A DNA stretch of 64,000 nucleotides, from positions 124,001-188,000 of the forward strand of contig NZ_JHYG01000005.1 of the NCBI RefSeq assembly GCF_000687875.1. Direction: 5' to 3'. Below, piece by piece: positions 9,095-15,643 of the stretch (positions are counted from its first letter, which is position 1; every line of letters starts with the position of its first letter). Source of the stretch: Acidocella facilis ATCC 35904. Lineage in GTDB: Bacteria; Pseudomonadota; Alphaproteobacteria; Acetobacterales; Acetobacteraceae. The translations under genes were made by a program, and so were the position numbers. The notes beneath the pieces were generated by a model that made no database searches, was not told the DNA's origin, and saw nothing but the letters and a program-made list of their open reading frames with translations.

Positions 9095-9134
9095 AAACTC
9101 TCTGCATTAACCTGCAATTTTGGAGAAAACAGGC

Positions 9135-9422
9135 ATGCCTGTCATACCCTTTCCGGTCGAAATCCGCAAGCAACAATGCGCCCGCCGCGCGGCGGCAAAA
9201 CTCGCGGAACTGATGCGCCGCAGCGATGACCTTCTGGCCGCCATGGGTGCGGCGCATCGCGCTGCGATTGAGATTGATGGCGCATATTTTCCGCCTGAGG
9301 TGCTGGAGGCGGCGGCGCAGCTTGCGGACTCGCTGGCGATGGCCAGCCACCCCATATGCGCCGCGACCGCTAGCCTTGAAGAAATCGTGGATGCGGGGTT
9401 GCGCAATGCAGGGCGCGGCTGA
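9135..9422 (+). CDS. Small unknown protein upstream of the primase-like gene
   Basis: The 95-residue protein is unknown to me. It has a basic N-terminal third (EIRKQQCARRAAAKLAELMRR) and a helical remainder. GGAGA at 9122-9126 lies 8 bases before the ATG, and an alternative TTG at 9120 would add five residues but has no such site. Its last 17 bases overlap the start of the primase-like gene in another frame, which suggests coupled translation. Confidence 0.6.
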   Translation: MPVIPFPVEIRKQQCARRAAAKLAELMRRSDDLLAAMGAAHRAAIEIDGAYFPPEVLEAAAQLADSLAMASHPICAATASLEEIVDAGLRNAGRG

Positions 9423-10314
9423 ACTCGCGCGGCGGCTTGGCCTGCGCCGGGCCGGTCGCGACTGGCGCGGCACCTGCCCCGCGTGCGGGTATGGCGCGGA
9501 TGCCTTCACCCTCTCGGCTGGCCGGAATGGCCAAGCGGTGGGGTGGTGCGCGTCCTGCCAGAACCGGGATGCCATCGCCGACCTGCTGCGCGCTGATGGG
9601 CCTGGCGCTTATGCGGCGGCTATCGCCCCCAGCGACACGATAAAGGCTGAGGAAGCGCGCCGCAAAGCCCAGGAACGCGCCCGCATCATCTGGAGCGGGG
9701 CCGGGCCGGTGACTGCCGATGACCCGGCCGGCCGGTATCTCGCCCGCCGTGCGCTGGCGAATCTGATTGGCTGCGCCGCGCTTCGGTATCGGGCAGACGT
9801 GCCGCACCCCGCCGCGCAGCCGGGCGCAAGCCGCCATCCGGCCATGCTGGCGCTGGTGCAGGACGCGGCCGGCGCACCTGCGGCGGTGCATCGCAGCTAT
9901 TTGGCCCAGGACGGCACCAAAGCGCGCCTGGAGCCGGTGAAGGCCAGCTTGGGGCCGATATGGGGCGGCGCGATCCGCCTGGCCCCTGCTGCCGCGCATA
10001 TCGTCCTAGGCGAGGGTATCGAGACCAGCGCCAGCGCGGGGCTGTTGCTGAATCTGCCCGCCTGGGCCGCTATCAGCGCCGGCAATCTCGCGTCCGGCCT
10101 GATCCTGCCGCCCGAGGTGGAGCGCGTGACCATCGCCGCCGATGATGATGGGCGGAACGCGCAAGGCAAGAACCCCGGCCTTGATGCCGCCGAAGCTGCC
10201 GCGCGGCGGTGGCAGGCCGAGGGCCGGGCGGTGCGGATCATCAAGCCGAACACCAGCGGCCAGGACTTCAATGACATTCTGATGGCCCGCGAGGCCGGAA
10301 AGGCGATGGCCTAA
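9406..10314 (+). CDS. Primase-like protein with zinc finger and Toprim domain
   Basis: The 302-residue protein has a CHC2-like zinc finger (Cys24, Cys27, Cys48, Cys51) and a C-terminal Toprim fold: the glutamate motif LGEGIETSAS at 201-210 and the acidic motif AADDDGRN at 245-251. This pattern is typical of phage and plasmid primases related to the P4 alpha and DUF7146 families, where Toprim coordinates metal for primer synthesis. A helicase domain is missing from this chain, and the DUF3987 NTPase encoded next may supply it. The ATG at 9406 is the first suitable in-frame start that keeps the zinc finger. TAATG links it to the next gene. Confidence 0.82.
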   Translation: MQGAAELARRLGLRRAGRDWRGTCPACGYGADAFTLSAGRNGQAVGWCASCQNRDAIADLLRADGPGAYAAAIAPSDTIKAEEARRKAQERARIIWSGAGPVTADDPAGRYLARRALANLIGCAALRYRADVPHPAAQPGASRHPAMLALVQDAAGAPAAVHRSYLAQDGTKARLEPVKASLGPIWGGAIRLAPAAAHIVLGEGIETSASAGLLLNLPAWAAISAGNLASGLILPPEVERVTIAADDDGRNAQGKNPGLDAAEAAARRWQAEGRAVRIIKPNTSGQDFNDILMAREAGKAMA

Positions 10315-11843
10315 TGAACGAGATGATGAGCAAGCCCGAAGCGCTGGGCTTCACCGAGCACCAGCCGGCCGGCGAGGTTTGGGCCGCGCCTGACCTTTCC
10401 CTGATCCGGCAGGAAGCCGTTTCCGCCCCGCCACTCCCTGCCGGCGTGCTGCCTGTGCGCTGGGCCGAGTGGGTGAAAGATGCAGCCGAAGGCGCTGGAG
10501 CGCCGCCCGCTTTCATTGCGTGCGCCATGCTCTCCGCTGCCGGTGCGGTCATCGGCAACAGCCGGTGGGCATCGCCTTGGCCGTCATGGCGTGAACCCCC
10601 GGCGCTGAACGTCGCGCTTATCGGCAAGCCTTCATCGGGAAAATCCCCCGCGCTTGACCAGGTGGTGGCTCTGCTGACCCGTCTGGAGGCTGATCTGAAC
10701 GAGGACTTTCAGGACCGGCGCCAGGAAGCCGTGCGCACCGGTAAGGAATACGCCGAGAAAATGCGCCTTTATGACCAAGAGGTGAAAGAGGCGGTTAGCC
10801 GCGGCACTCCGCCGCCCTTTCCGCCCCTCGGTGACGACGCCGCAAAGCCCCCGCAACGTCGCCGCATCTATTCCACCGAGTCCACTACCGAAAAAGCGGC
10901 GCGGCTGGCCGAGGCGAATCCTCGTGGGCTGCTGCTCCAGCGTGATGAGATGGCGGGCTGGATTGCATCAATGGACCGCTATTCAGGCGGCGCAGGTGGC
11001 GACCGTCCATTCTGGCTGCAAGCCTATGGCGGCAGACCTTGGGCGCCGGACCGCATCAAGGACGAAAATCCGATCTTCGTGTCGCATCTGCTTTGGTCCG
11101 TCCTGGGCACAATTCAGCCCGACCGCGTTTCAACCCTGATGATGGCCGGCGACGATGACGGTTTAACCGCCCGCTTCCTCTATTGCTGGCCCGAGCCTTT
11201 GCCGCCCCGCCGCCCTGCGCGTCACGCCGACAACGAAGCCGCGTTTCACCGCCTTGCCCGCCTCCGCGCCTTGGCCTGGGATGACGCGCCGGAACCCAAG
11301 GTGATGCCCCTGACTGAGCGTGCGGTTGATGCGCTGCAAGAGTGGCGGCTTCAGGTGGCCGAGATGGAAGATAGCATAGCCGGGCTGATGCTCTCTTGGC
11401 TGGGGAAGTTGCCGGGCATGGCGTTGCGCCTGGCGCTGATCCTGGAGTTGCTGGCTTGGAGCGAGGCCGAGGGCGGCACGGCGGAGCCGGAGGCCATATC
11501 AGAGCGCAGCCTTGTGGCGGCTGTCACCTTCCTGGAGGGCTTCGCTCTGCCGATGGCGCGGCGCACCTTTGGCGCGGCTGCTCTGCCCGAAGCTGAGCGG
11601 GACGCGCGCCGGCTTGCCCGCTGGCTCGTGCGGCAGCCCACGATGCCGGAGATCGTCAACGCCAAAGAGTTGCGTCGGATGGCACAAGGCCCAGCCATCC
11701 CGGATGCCGAGCGCATGGAAGCAGCATTGCGCGAACTGGAGGCGGCGCAATGGGTAAGGGAAGCCCCCAGCCGGGCGGGCGGGAAAGGCAGGCAGCGAAA
11801 AGACTGGGCGGTAAATCCAGGCATCCGGGATGCCTTGCCGTGA
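10314..11843 (+). CDS. DUF3987 P-loop NTPase, putative replicative helicase
   Basis: The 509-residue protein belongs to the DUF3987 group found beside primases in phages, plasmids and islands. The Walker A motif GKPSSGKS is at 104-111, a Walker B-like segment is GLLLQRDEMAGWI, and a sensor-like region is LLWSVLGTIQPDRVS. The family is thought to act as a replication helicase or its partner; the activity here is inferred. Its start overlaps the primase-like stop by one base. A C-terminal winged-helix-like part (residues 425-509) includes a basic end (GGKGRQRKDWAVN) that may bind DNA, perhaps the adjacent iterons. Confidence 0.82.
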   Translation: MNEMMSKPEALGFTEHQPAGEVWAAPDLSLIRQEAVSAPPLPAGVLPVRWAEWVKDAAEGAGAPPAFIACAMLSAAGAVIGNSRWASPWPSWREPPALNVALIGKPSSGKSPALDQVVALLTRLEADLNEDFQDRRQEAVRTGKEYAEKMRLYDQEVKEAVSRGTPPPFPPLGDDAAKPPQRRRIYSTESTTEKAARLAEANPRGLLLQRDEMAGWIASMDRYSGGAGGDRPFWLQAYGGRPWAPDRIKDENPIFVSHLLWSVLGTIQPDRVSTLMMAGDDDGLTARFLYCWPEPLPPRRPARHADNEAAFHRLARLRALAWDDAPEPKVMPLTERAVDALQEWRLQVAEMEDSIAGLMLSWLGKLPGMALRLALILELLAWSEAEGGTAEPEAISERSLVAAVTFLEGFALPMARRTFGAAALPEAERDARRLARWLVRQPTMPEIVNAKELRRMAQGPAIPDAERMEAALRELEAAQWVREAPSRAGGKGRQRKDWAVNPGIRDALP

Positions 11844-11891
11844 TCTGGGCGGCGCGATTGGCCGCCATGCCAAGGGTGAATCTGTCGAATG

Positions 11892-12033
11892 TCGATAGCG
11901 TCGATAGCGTCGATAGCCCCAAAAACAGACCTATCGGCACTATCGGCACTATCGACAACGGGGGGTTTATCGACATTGCCCCGCAAGAGCTTCCCCAAGG
12001 CGGGGGAGCTATCGGCACTATCGACACTATCGA
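11892..12033. repeat. Iteron cluster B: triplets of 9-bp units in both orientations
   Basis: A direct triplet of TCGATAGCG-type units lies at 11892-11918. An inverted triplet (RYCTATCGR-type) lies at 11929-11955, a lone unit near 11967-11974, and a second inverted triplet at 12007-12033. The units match those of cluster A. The first two triplets face each other across a 10-base spacer, so 11892-11955 could extrude as a large hairpin. Frames on both strands run open through the array because the period is a multiple of three. Confidence 0.8.
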
Positions 12034-12034
12034 C

Positions 12035-12292
12035 ATGAGGGGAAAAATCGAAAATCAACGCTTCGACCCTGACCCTATCGAGCGCGCCGCCATAGAGGCC
12101 GAGGCCATGCCGGTGCGCCGCCTTCGCGCCCGCGCGGCGGGGACAGGCCAACCGCAGCCGGGCGACTTCTGCGGCTGCTGCGCCGGCGCGGTGTGGTGGA
12201 TCGAGGCCGAGGCCCCGAAGGGCTGGCGGTGCTGCTGCTGCCACCCGCCCGCGCATCTCCAGCCTGGGCAATTCCGCGCTCTGGCGACGTAG
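12035..12292 (+). CDS. Small Cys-rich protein, putative zinc-binding
   Basis: The 85-residue protein has an acidic N-terminal part (FDPDPIERAAIEAEA) and a C-terminal cluster of six cysteines (FCGCCAGAVWWIEAEAPKG, then WRCCCCHPP), which could bind zinc. Small proteins of this sort commonly follow DUF3987 genes in islands. The ATG at 12035 sits directly after the last iteron; the frame remains open upstream to 11750, but that extension only translates the iterons (VDSVDSVDS, IGTIGTID), so I take the later start. No good ribosome site is seen, which leaves some doubt. Confidence 0.55.
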   Translation: MRGKIENQRFDPDPIERAAIEAEAMPVRRLRARAAGTGQPQPGDFCGCCAGAVWWIEAEAPKGWRCCCCHPPAHLQPGQFRALAT

Positions 12293-12294
12293 AA

Positions 12295-12312
12295 GCCCCC
12301 AAATTTGGGGGC
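12295..12312. terminator. Perfect 18-bp palindrome, probable terminator
   Basis: GCCCCCAAATTTGGGGGC is fully self-complementary and begins two bases after the stop of the Cys-rich gene. It likely ends the replication operon, although it lacks a long T run. Confidence 0.55.
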
Positions 12313-12658
12313 TGCTACCGAAGCCCACGGAACGCTGCGGGACGGCCTTGAAACCGATCCAAGGCGCTTGAAACCGAAAATCCCCGCCGCGGGGGCCGTT
12401 TCAGCGTCATCCCAGGATCAAAATCCCCAAGGCCACACCAAAGGAATTGGCGAAAGCCCCGCAAGCCATGCGCAAATTGCATGGCGCTTTTTGAAACCCT
12501 TGAAACTAAAAAAACCTCCCGCGCTGGCGCACAAACGCGGTCGCGCGTTACCCGCGACGGGTGCCACCCGGGGAAGGACCCGCCAACTTTTTGCCGGCTG
12601 GCCGCCTGCTTGGCGGCTGCTGAGCCGGCTTCGGGTTGCCCCCGGATCACAACGCGCC
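12313..12658. other. Non-coding 346-bp stretch with repeated TTGAAAC
   Basis: No gene is supported. Four copies of TTGAAAC occur as two pairs (12348-12354 with 12368-12374, and 12491-12497 with 12500-12506). The rest is GC-rich with several short complementary blocks (for example CCCCGCCGCGGGGG at 12391-12404). The 3' ends of the replication operon and of the excisionase-like gene face each other here. It could hold a second cis-acting region or a small RNA. Confidence 0.45.
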
Positions 12659-12937
12659 TCAGGCCGCAGCCTGTGCCATATCGTCTGCCGTGCCGGTCAG
12701 AACCTTCGGCTTGCGCCTCTTCTTCTGGTGAAATGGCATTTCGCCACCACCGCCACGGTGAGAACGCTCCCATGCCTCAACGTCTGAGATCGCATAGAAG
12801 ACCCGGCCGCCGATGCGCATGTATGCTGGCCCGATATTTTCCTTCCGCCACCGGCTGAGCGTCCATTCGGAGGGATAGCCAGGCCGCAGCGATAGCTGCC
12901 CGGAAGTCAGTACGCCAGCCGACATGTCCGCCTCCAT
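12659..12937 (-). CDS. Excisionase-like winged helix-turn-helix protein
   Basis: The 92-residue protein shows the HTH_17/AlpA pattern: YPSEWTLSRWRKENIGPAYM as the helix-turn-helix, RIGGRVFYAISDVEAWERS as the wing and final helix. The C-terminus is basic (HQKKRRKPK). It lies next to the right att site and runs opposite to all other element genes, a place and orientation typical of a recombination directionality factor or an immunity regulator. A palindrome with 9-bp arms lies just before its start. An internal ATG twelve bases later could also be the start. Confidence 0.72.
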   Translation of the reverse strand: MEADMSAGVLTSGQLSLRPGYPSEWTLSRWRKENIGPAYMRIGGRVFYAISDVEAWERSHRGGGGEMPFHQKKRRKPKVLTGTADDMAQAAA

Positions 12938-12945
12938 TCATCTCA

Positions 12946-12976
12946 ATACACCGGCAACCGGCGTATCAAGTGTATA
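12946..12976 (-). promoter_or_regulatory. Candidate operator and shared decamer before the excisionase-like gene
   Basis: ATACACCGG (12946-12954), spacer CAA, and CCGGCGTAT (12958-12966) form an inverted repeat with one mismatch. It is followed by CAAGTGTATA (12967-12976), identical to the decamer before the integrase. The position suggests autoregulation or arm-type binding. Confidence 0.45.
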
Positions 12977-13045
12977 TCATGGTGACTACCTGGGAAAAAT
13001 CAGAAACGAAAAACGTCGGTTTTCTGCGGTATTTCGGTGATGCGC

Positions 13046-13059
13046 TGGCGGAAGAGGTG
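13046..13059 (+). repeat. att site, right copy inside tRNA-Ser
   Basis: TGGCGGAAGAGGTG covers the CCA end, acceptor strand and part of the T stem of tRNA-Ser. It is identical to the left copy. Confidence 0.82.
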
Positions 13060-13135
13060 GGATTCGAACCCACGGTACGCTTGCACGCACGGCGGTTTTC
13101 AAGACCGCTGCCTTAAACCACTCGGCCACCCTTCC
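13046..13135 (-). tRNA. tRNA-Ser(TGA), integration target
   Basis: The reverse strand folds into a 90-nt serine tRNA with a long variable arm. The acceptor stem is GGAAGGG with CTCTTCC (one G-T pair), followed by discriminator G and CCA. The anticodon loop CTTGAAA gives TGA, reading TCA codons. The T arm is CGTGGG-TTCGAAT-CCCAC-like. Its last 14 nt are repeated at 5801, so it is the attachment site of the element and remains intact. Confidence 0.96.
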
Positions 13136-13182
13136 AGCGCCGCCGGGCGTTTATATACACCCGGCGGCCATCCTTTCCCGCG

Positions 13183-14037
13183 TCAGGCCTCCAAGGTCAA
13201 GCGCACCCCGAGCCGCCCGGCCAGATCCTGGATGAACTGCCAGGCCACCCGCCCGGAGCGGCTGCCCCGCGTCATGCTCCATTCCACCGCCGCCGCGCGC
13301 AGCTCAGCCGTCTCGATCGGCAGCCCGTAGGCCGCCGCATAGCCCTCGACCATCGCGAAAAACTGCTGCTGGTCGCCATTGTGAAAGCCGATCCACAGCC
13401 CGAACCGGTCGGAGAGCGACACCGCCTCCTCCACCGCCTCACCGGGATTGATCGCGGTCGAGCGCTCATTATCGATCATGTCGCGCGGCATCAGATGCCG
13501 GCGGTTGGAGGTGGCATAGAACAGCACATTGTCCGGCCGCCCCTCGATGCCGCCATCCAGCACGGATTTCAGCGCCTTGTAATCGGCATCGCCCTTCTCG
13601 AAGGAGAGATCGTCGCACAGGATCAGGCTGCGCCGCCGGGCGTCGCGCAGCACATTCAGCAGTGCCGGCAGCGAGCCGATATCCTCGCGGTGGATCTCGA
13701 TCAGCGCCAGCGAATCCTTCAGCTGCCGGTTGGCTTCGGCATGGGCCGCCTTCACCAGCGAGGATTTGCCCATCCCCCGCGCGCCCCAGAGCATGGCGTT
13801 ATTCGCCGGCAGCCCCTTGGCGAAGCGCAGCGTGTTCTCCAGAATCAGCGCCTTCTGGCTCTCCACCCCCTGCAGCAGCGAAATCGCCACCCGCGAGACC
13901 TGCTTCACCGGGCTCAGCCCGCCAGAGTGCGGATGCCAGACGAAGGCATCCGCCTGCATCAAATCCGGGGTGCGCGGCGGCGGCGGCGCCAGGCGCTCCA
14001 GCGCCTCGGCGATCCGGCGCAACAGGTCATCATCCAT
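13183..14037 (-). CDS. DUF815-family AAA+ ATPase
   Basis: The 284-residue protein has a P-loop GARGMGKS at 85-92 and a Walker B segment SLILCDDLSF at about 136-145. ATSNRRHLMPRD and SLSDRFGLWIGF, typical of the DUF815 family (PF05673), follow. The cellular role of the family is not settled. The gene is conserved in alphaproteobacteria and often lies, as here, divergent from yajC. The start MDDDLLRRIAEALERL agrees with family N-termini. No sign of transfer is seen, so the element ends before it. Confidence 0.85.
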   Translation of the reverse strand: MDDDLLRRIAEALERLAPPPPRTPDLMQADAFVWHPHSGGLSPVKQVSRVAISLLQGVESQKALILENTLRFAKGLPANNAMLWGARGMGKSSLVKAAHAEANRQLKDSLALIEIHREDIGSLPALLNVLRDARRRSLILCDDLSFEKGDADYKALKSVLDGGIEGRPDNVLFYATSNRRHLMPRDMIDNERSTAINPGEAVEEAVSLSDRFGLWIGFHNGDQQQFFAMVEGYAAAYGLPIETAELRAAAVEWSMTRGSRSGRVAWQFIQDLAGRLGVRLTLEA

Positions 14038-14111
14038 TCTCGTCTCCTCCTGTTGACTGCATCGGCGCGCACCCTATGGTCCGCGCAACTTCACGGCAAC
14101 CAGGAGTGCCC

Positions 14112-14471
14112 ATGTTCATGTCCGCCGCTTATGCGCAAACCGCTTCCGGCGCCGCCGCCTCCGGCCCCGCCGGAATCGCCGCGCTGATGCAGTACGCGCC
14201 GATCGTCCTCATCGTCATCGTCTTCTATTTCCTGCTCATCCGACCGCAGCAGAAGCAGCAGAAAGAGCTGAAAGCGAAGCTCGGCGGGCTCAAGCGCGGC
14301 GACAAGGTCGTCACCGCCGGCGGCATCGTCGGACTGGTGAAGAAGACCGCCGAGGGCTCCAACGAGATCGAGGTCGAGATCGCCCCGAACGTGACGGTGA
14401 GCATCGTGCGCTCGACCATCACCACCGTGCTGGCGCCGGCCGCGCCGGCCAATGACTCGGTGAAGAAGTAA
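14112..14471 (+). CDS. yajC: YajC, accessory subunit of the Sec translocase
   Basis: The 119-residue protein has a short alanine-rich N-terminus, one membrane helix (IVLIVIVFYFLLIRPQQKQQ) and the conserved cytoplasmic part LGGLKRGDKVVTAGGIVGLV. YajC associates with SecDF-SecYEG in the inner membrane. The ATG at 14112 is chosen since GGAG lies nine bases before it and the length fits the family; the open frame extends much further upstream without coding features. secD and secF are not next to it: the following gene is convergent. Confidence 0.93.
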   Translation: MFMSAAYAQTASGAAASGPAGIAALMQYAPIVLIVIVFYFLLIRPQQKQQKELKAKLGGLKRGDKVVTAGGIVGLVKKTAEGSNEIEVEIAPNVTVSIVRSTITTVLAPAAPANDSVKK

Positions 14472-14481
14472 GACGGAACTT

Positions 14482-14577
14482 GGGGGCTTTTTGAAAAAAG
14501 CCCCCAACCCTCCGGCGGCCTTCCACCGCCGCATCGCGGCGGCGGAACCTTCGCCGCCTCCGCCCCCAAAAACTTTT
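14482..14577 (-). repeat. AAAAGTTTTTG hairpin element, copy A
   Basis: Read on the minus strand it starts with AAAAGTTTTTGGGGGCGG, contains a GC-rich inner stem and ends in a hairpin whose stem is GGGGGC around TTTTTTCAAAAA. It lies between the convergent 3' ends of yajC and the MarR-GNAT gene. The layout is shared with four other places in the window (23301, 53241, 59308, 59396). Confidence 0.7.
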
Positions 14578-14583
14578 GCGACT

Positions 14584-15558
14584 TTAGGCCGCTGCCTTGG
14601 CGCCGGTCGCGCTCAAGGGGAACAGCATGGCGACATTGCAGCGCTCATAGCGCGCCCCGAATTCCCGCATGATGCCCTCGTCATGCCGAAAGCCCAGCTT
14701 CTCATATAGATGCACGGCGGCGGCGGATTTGCTGTTGGACAGCAGATAGAGCCGCCTCGCCCCCAGCGCCCGCACCCTGGCGATCATCTCGCGCAGCAGA
14801 AACTCACCCGCCTTGCGGCCCCTTGCCGCCTCCAGCACCCCCATCTTGCCCAGCTCATACTGGCCCTCGCCAGTCTTCAGCAGCGCGCAAGTGCCGACCA
14901 CCCCGAGCCCCTGCGCCTCGACAAACCAGATCTCCCCGCCCTTTTCGATGATCCGCGCCCGCGGATGATCCAGCACGTCGAGATCCGCGGGCTCCAGCCG
15001 GTACATCGTCTCGATCCATTCCCGGTTGATGGCGCCGAACAACGCCGCCCGCTCATCGCTGAAGGGCAGCAGCCGCAGCCCGGCCGGGGCAAAACGCTGG
15101 TGCAGCGGCTTTTGCGCCAACGCCGTCTCGATCGCATCGATCTGCGCCAGAAACTGCGTCTCCATCCCGGCCAGCAGATCCCTCACCGCCGCCTCCACCT
15201 GCGGCCAGACCAGCGCCTTCGAGCAGGCCATATCCGCCTCGCCCCGCGCGGTGAGCGAAACCGTCTTGTGCCGCTGGTCCTTATGCAGCCGGTCAATCGC
15301 CACCAGCCCCATCTGTGCCAGCTTCGCCGCGTTGCGGGTGATCGCCGGCTGGCTCAGCCCCATCGCCTGGGATAATTCCCCGATGGTCTGCGGCCCATAC
15401 GCCTCCAGCGTCGCCAACAGCGAATATTGTGCGGGCTGGATCTCCAGCCCCACCGCGCCGCCGAGTGCCGCCACATCGCCCTGCATCCGCTCCGCCAGCC
15501 GCTTCAACCGGCTGGCCAGAAACAAAGCCGGACGCTCCTTCAGAATATCGCCGCTCAT
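14584..15558 (-). CDS. MarR-type regulator fused to a GNAT acetyltransferase
   Basis: The product of 324 residues joins two domains. Residues 1-150 form a MarR winged helix, with TIGELSQAMGLSQPAITRNA as recognition helices and DQRHKTVSLTARGEADM as the wing. Residues 165-320 form a GNAT fold, with GVLEAARGRKAGEFLLREMI as the acetyl-CoA loop and LYLLSNSKSAAAVHLYEKLGF following. Fusions of this sort regulate genes and may acetylate small molecules or proteins; the targets are unknown. The ATG at 15558 is preferred because the palindromic operator lies immediately upstream of it. The protein ends in a short alanine-rich tail. Confidence 0.82.
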   Translation of the reverse strand: MSGDILKERPALFLASRLKRLAERMQGDVAALGGAVGLEIQPAQYSLLATLEAYGPQTIGELSQAMGLSQPAITRNAAKLAQMGLVAIDRLHKDQRHKTVSLTARGEADMACSKALVWPQVEAAVRDLLAGMETQFLAQIDAIETALAQKPLHQRFAPAGLRLLPFSDERAALFGAINREWIETMYRLEPADLDVLDHPRARIIEKGGEIWFVEAQGLGVVGTCALLKTGEGQYELGKMGVLEAARGRKAGEFLLREMIARVRALGARRLYLLSNSKSAAAVHLYEKLGFRHDEGIMREFGARYERCNVAMLFPLSATGAKAAA

Positions 15559-15570
15559 TCCCGCACCATA

Positions 15571-15600
15571 AACATAACAAGACATATAACTTGCTATGTT
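15571..15600. promoter_or_regulatory. Candidate MarR operator
   Basis: AACATAACAAG (15571-15581) and CTTGCTATGTT (15590-15600) are 11-bp arms with one mismatch around an 8-bp AT-rich centre. The site lies 12 bases upstream of the MarR-GNAT start. The size and symmetry suit a MarR dimer, so autoregulation is likely. Confidence 0.65.
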
Positions 15601-15643
15601 TGTGCGCTGGAAAGCCCCGCATGGCAATAGGGGGGCTCTAAAA

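Larger units (their letters stand above)
5801..13059 (+). mobile_element. Integrated element at tRNA-Ser(TGA), 7.3 kb, satellite-like
   Basis: Two identical 14-bp direct repeats, TGGCGGAAGAGGTG at 5801-5814 and 13046-13059, bound the element. The right copy is the 3' end of the intact tRNA-Ser gene, so the left copy is the duplicated att sequence. Between them lie a P4-type integrase beside the left end, an excisionase-like HTH gene beside the right end, small unknown genes, a second HTH protein, a primase-like Toprim protein, a DUF3987 NTPase and two iteron clusters. No structural phage gene, terminase, relaxase or antibiotic gene is recognisable. The content fits a phage satellite or a self-replicating integrative element; which of these it is remains inference. 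Confidence 0.85.

Noticed and set aside
11750-12034. N-terminal extension of the Cys-rich element protein, with VDSVDSVDS and IGTIGTID
   Set aside because: It translates the iteron DNA and the end of the DUF3987 gene; a protein repeat is less likely than a DNA site.
11656-12036. 126-aa antisense frame with VSIV/LSTLST repeats
   Set aside because: The repeats are only iterons read in another frame; periodic 9-bp units keep several frames open.
12305-12787. 160-aa frame at the right end of the element
   Set aside because: It overlaps the excisionase-like gene on the other strand and has no start signal or family features.
5801-13059. Defence island or toxin-antitoxin cargo
   Set aside because: None of the small element proteins shows a nuclease, toxin or antitoxin motif I can recognise; unknown function is the honest label.
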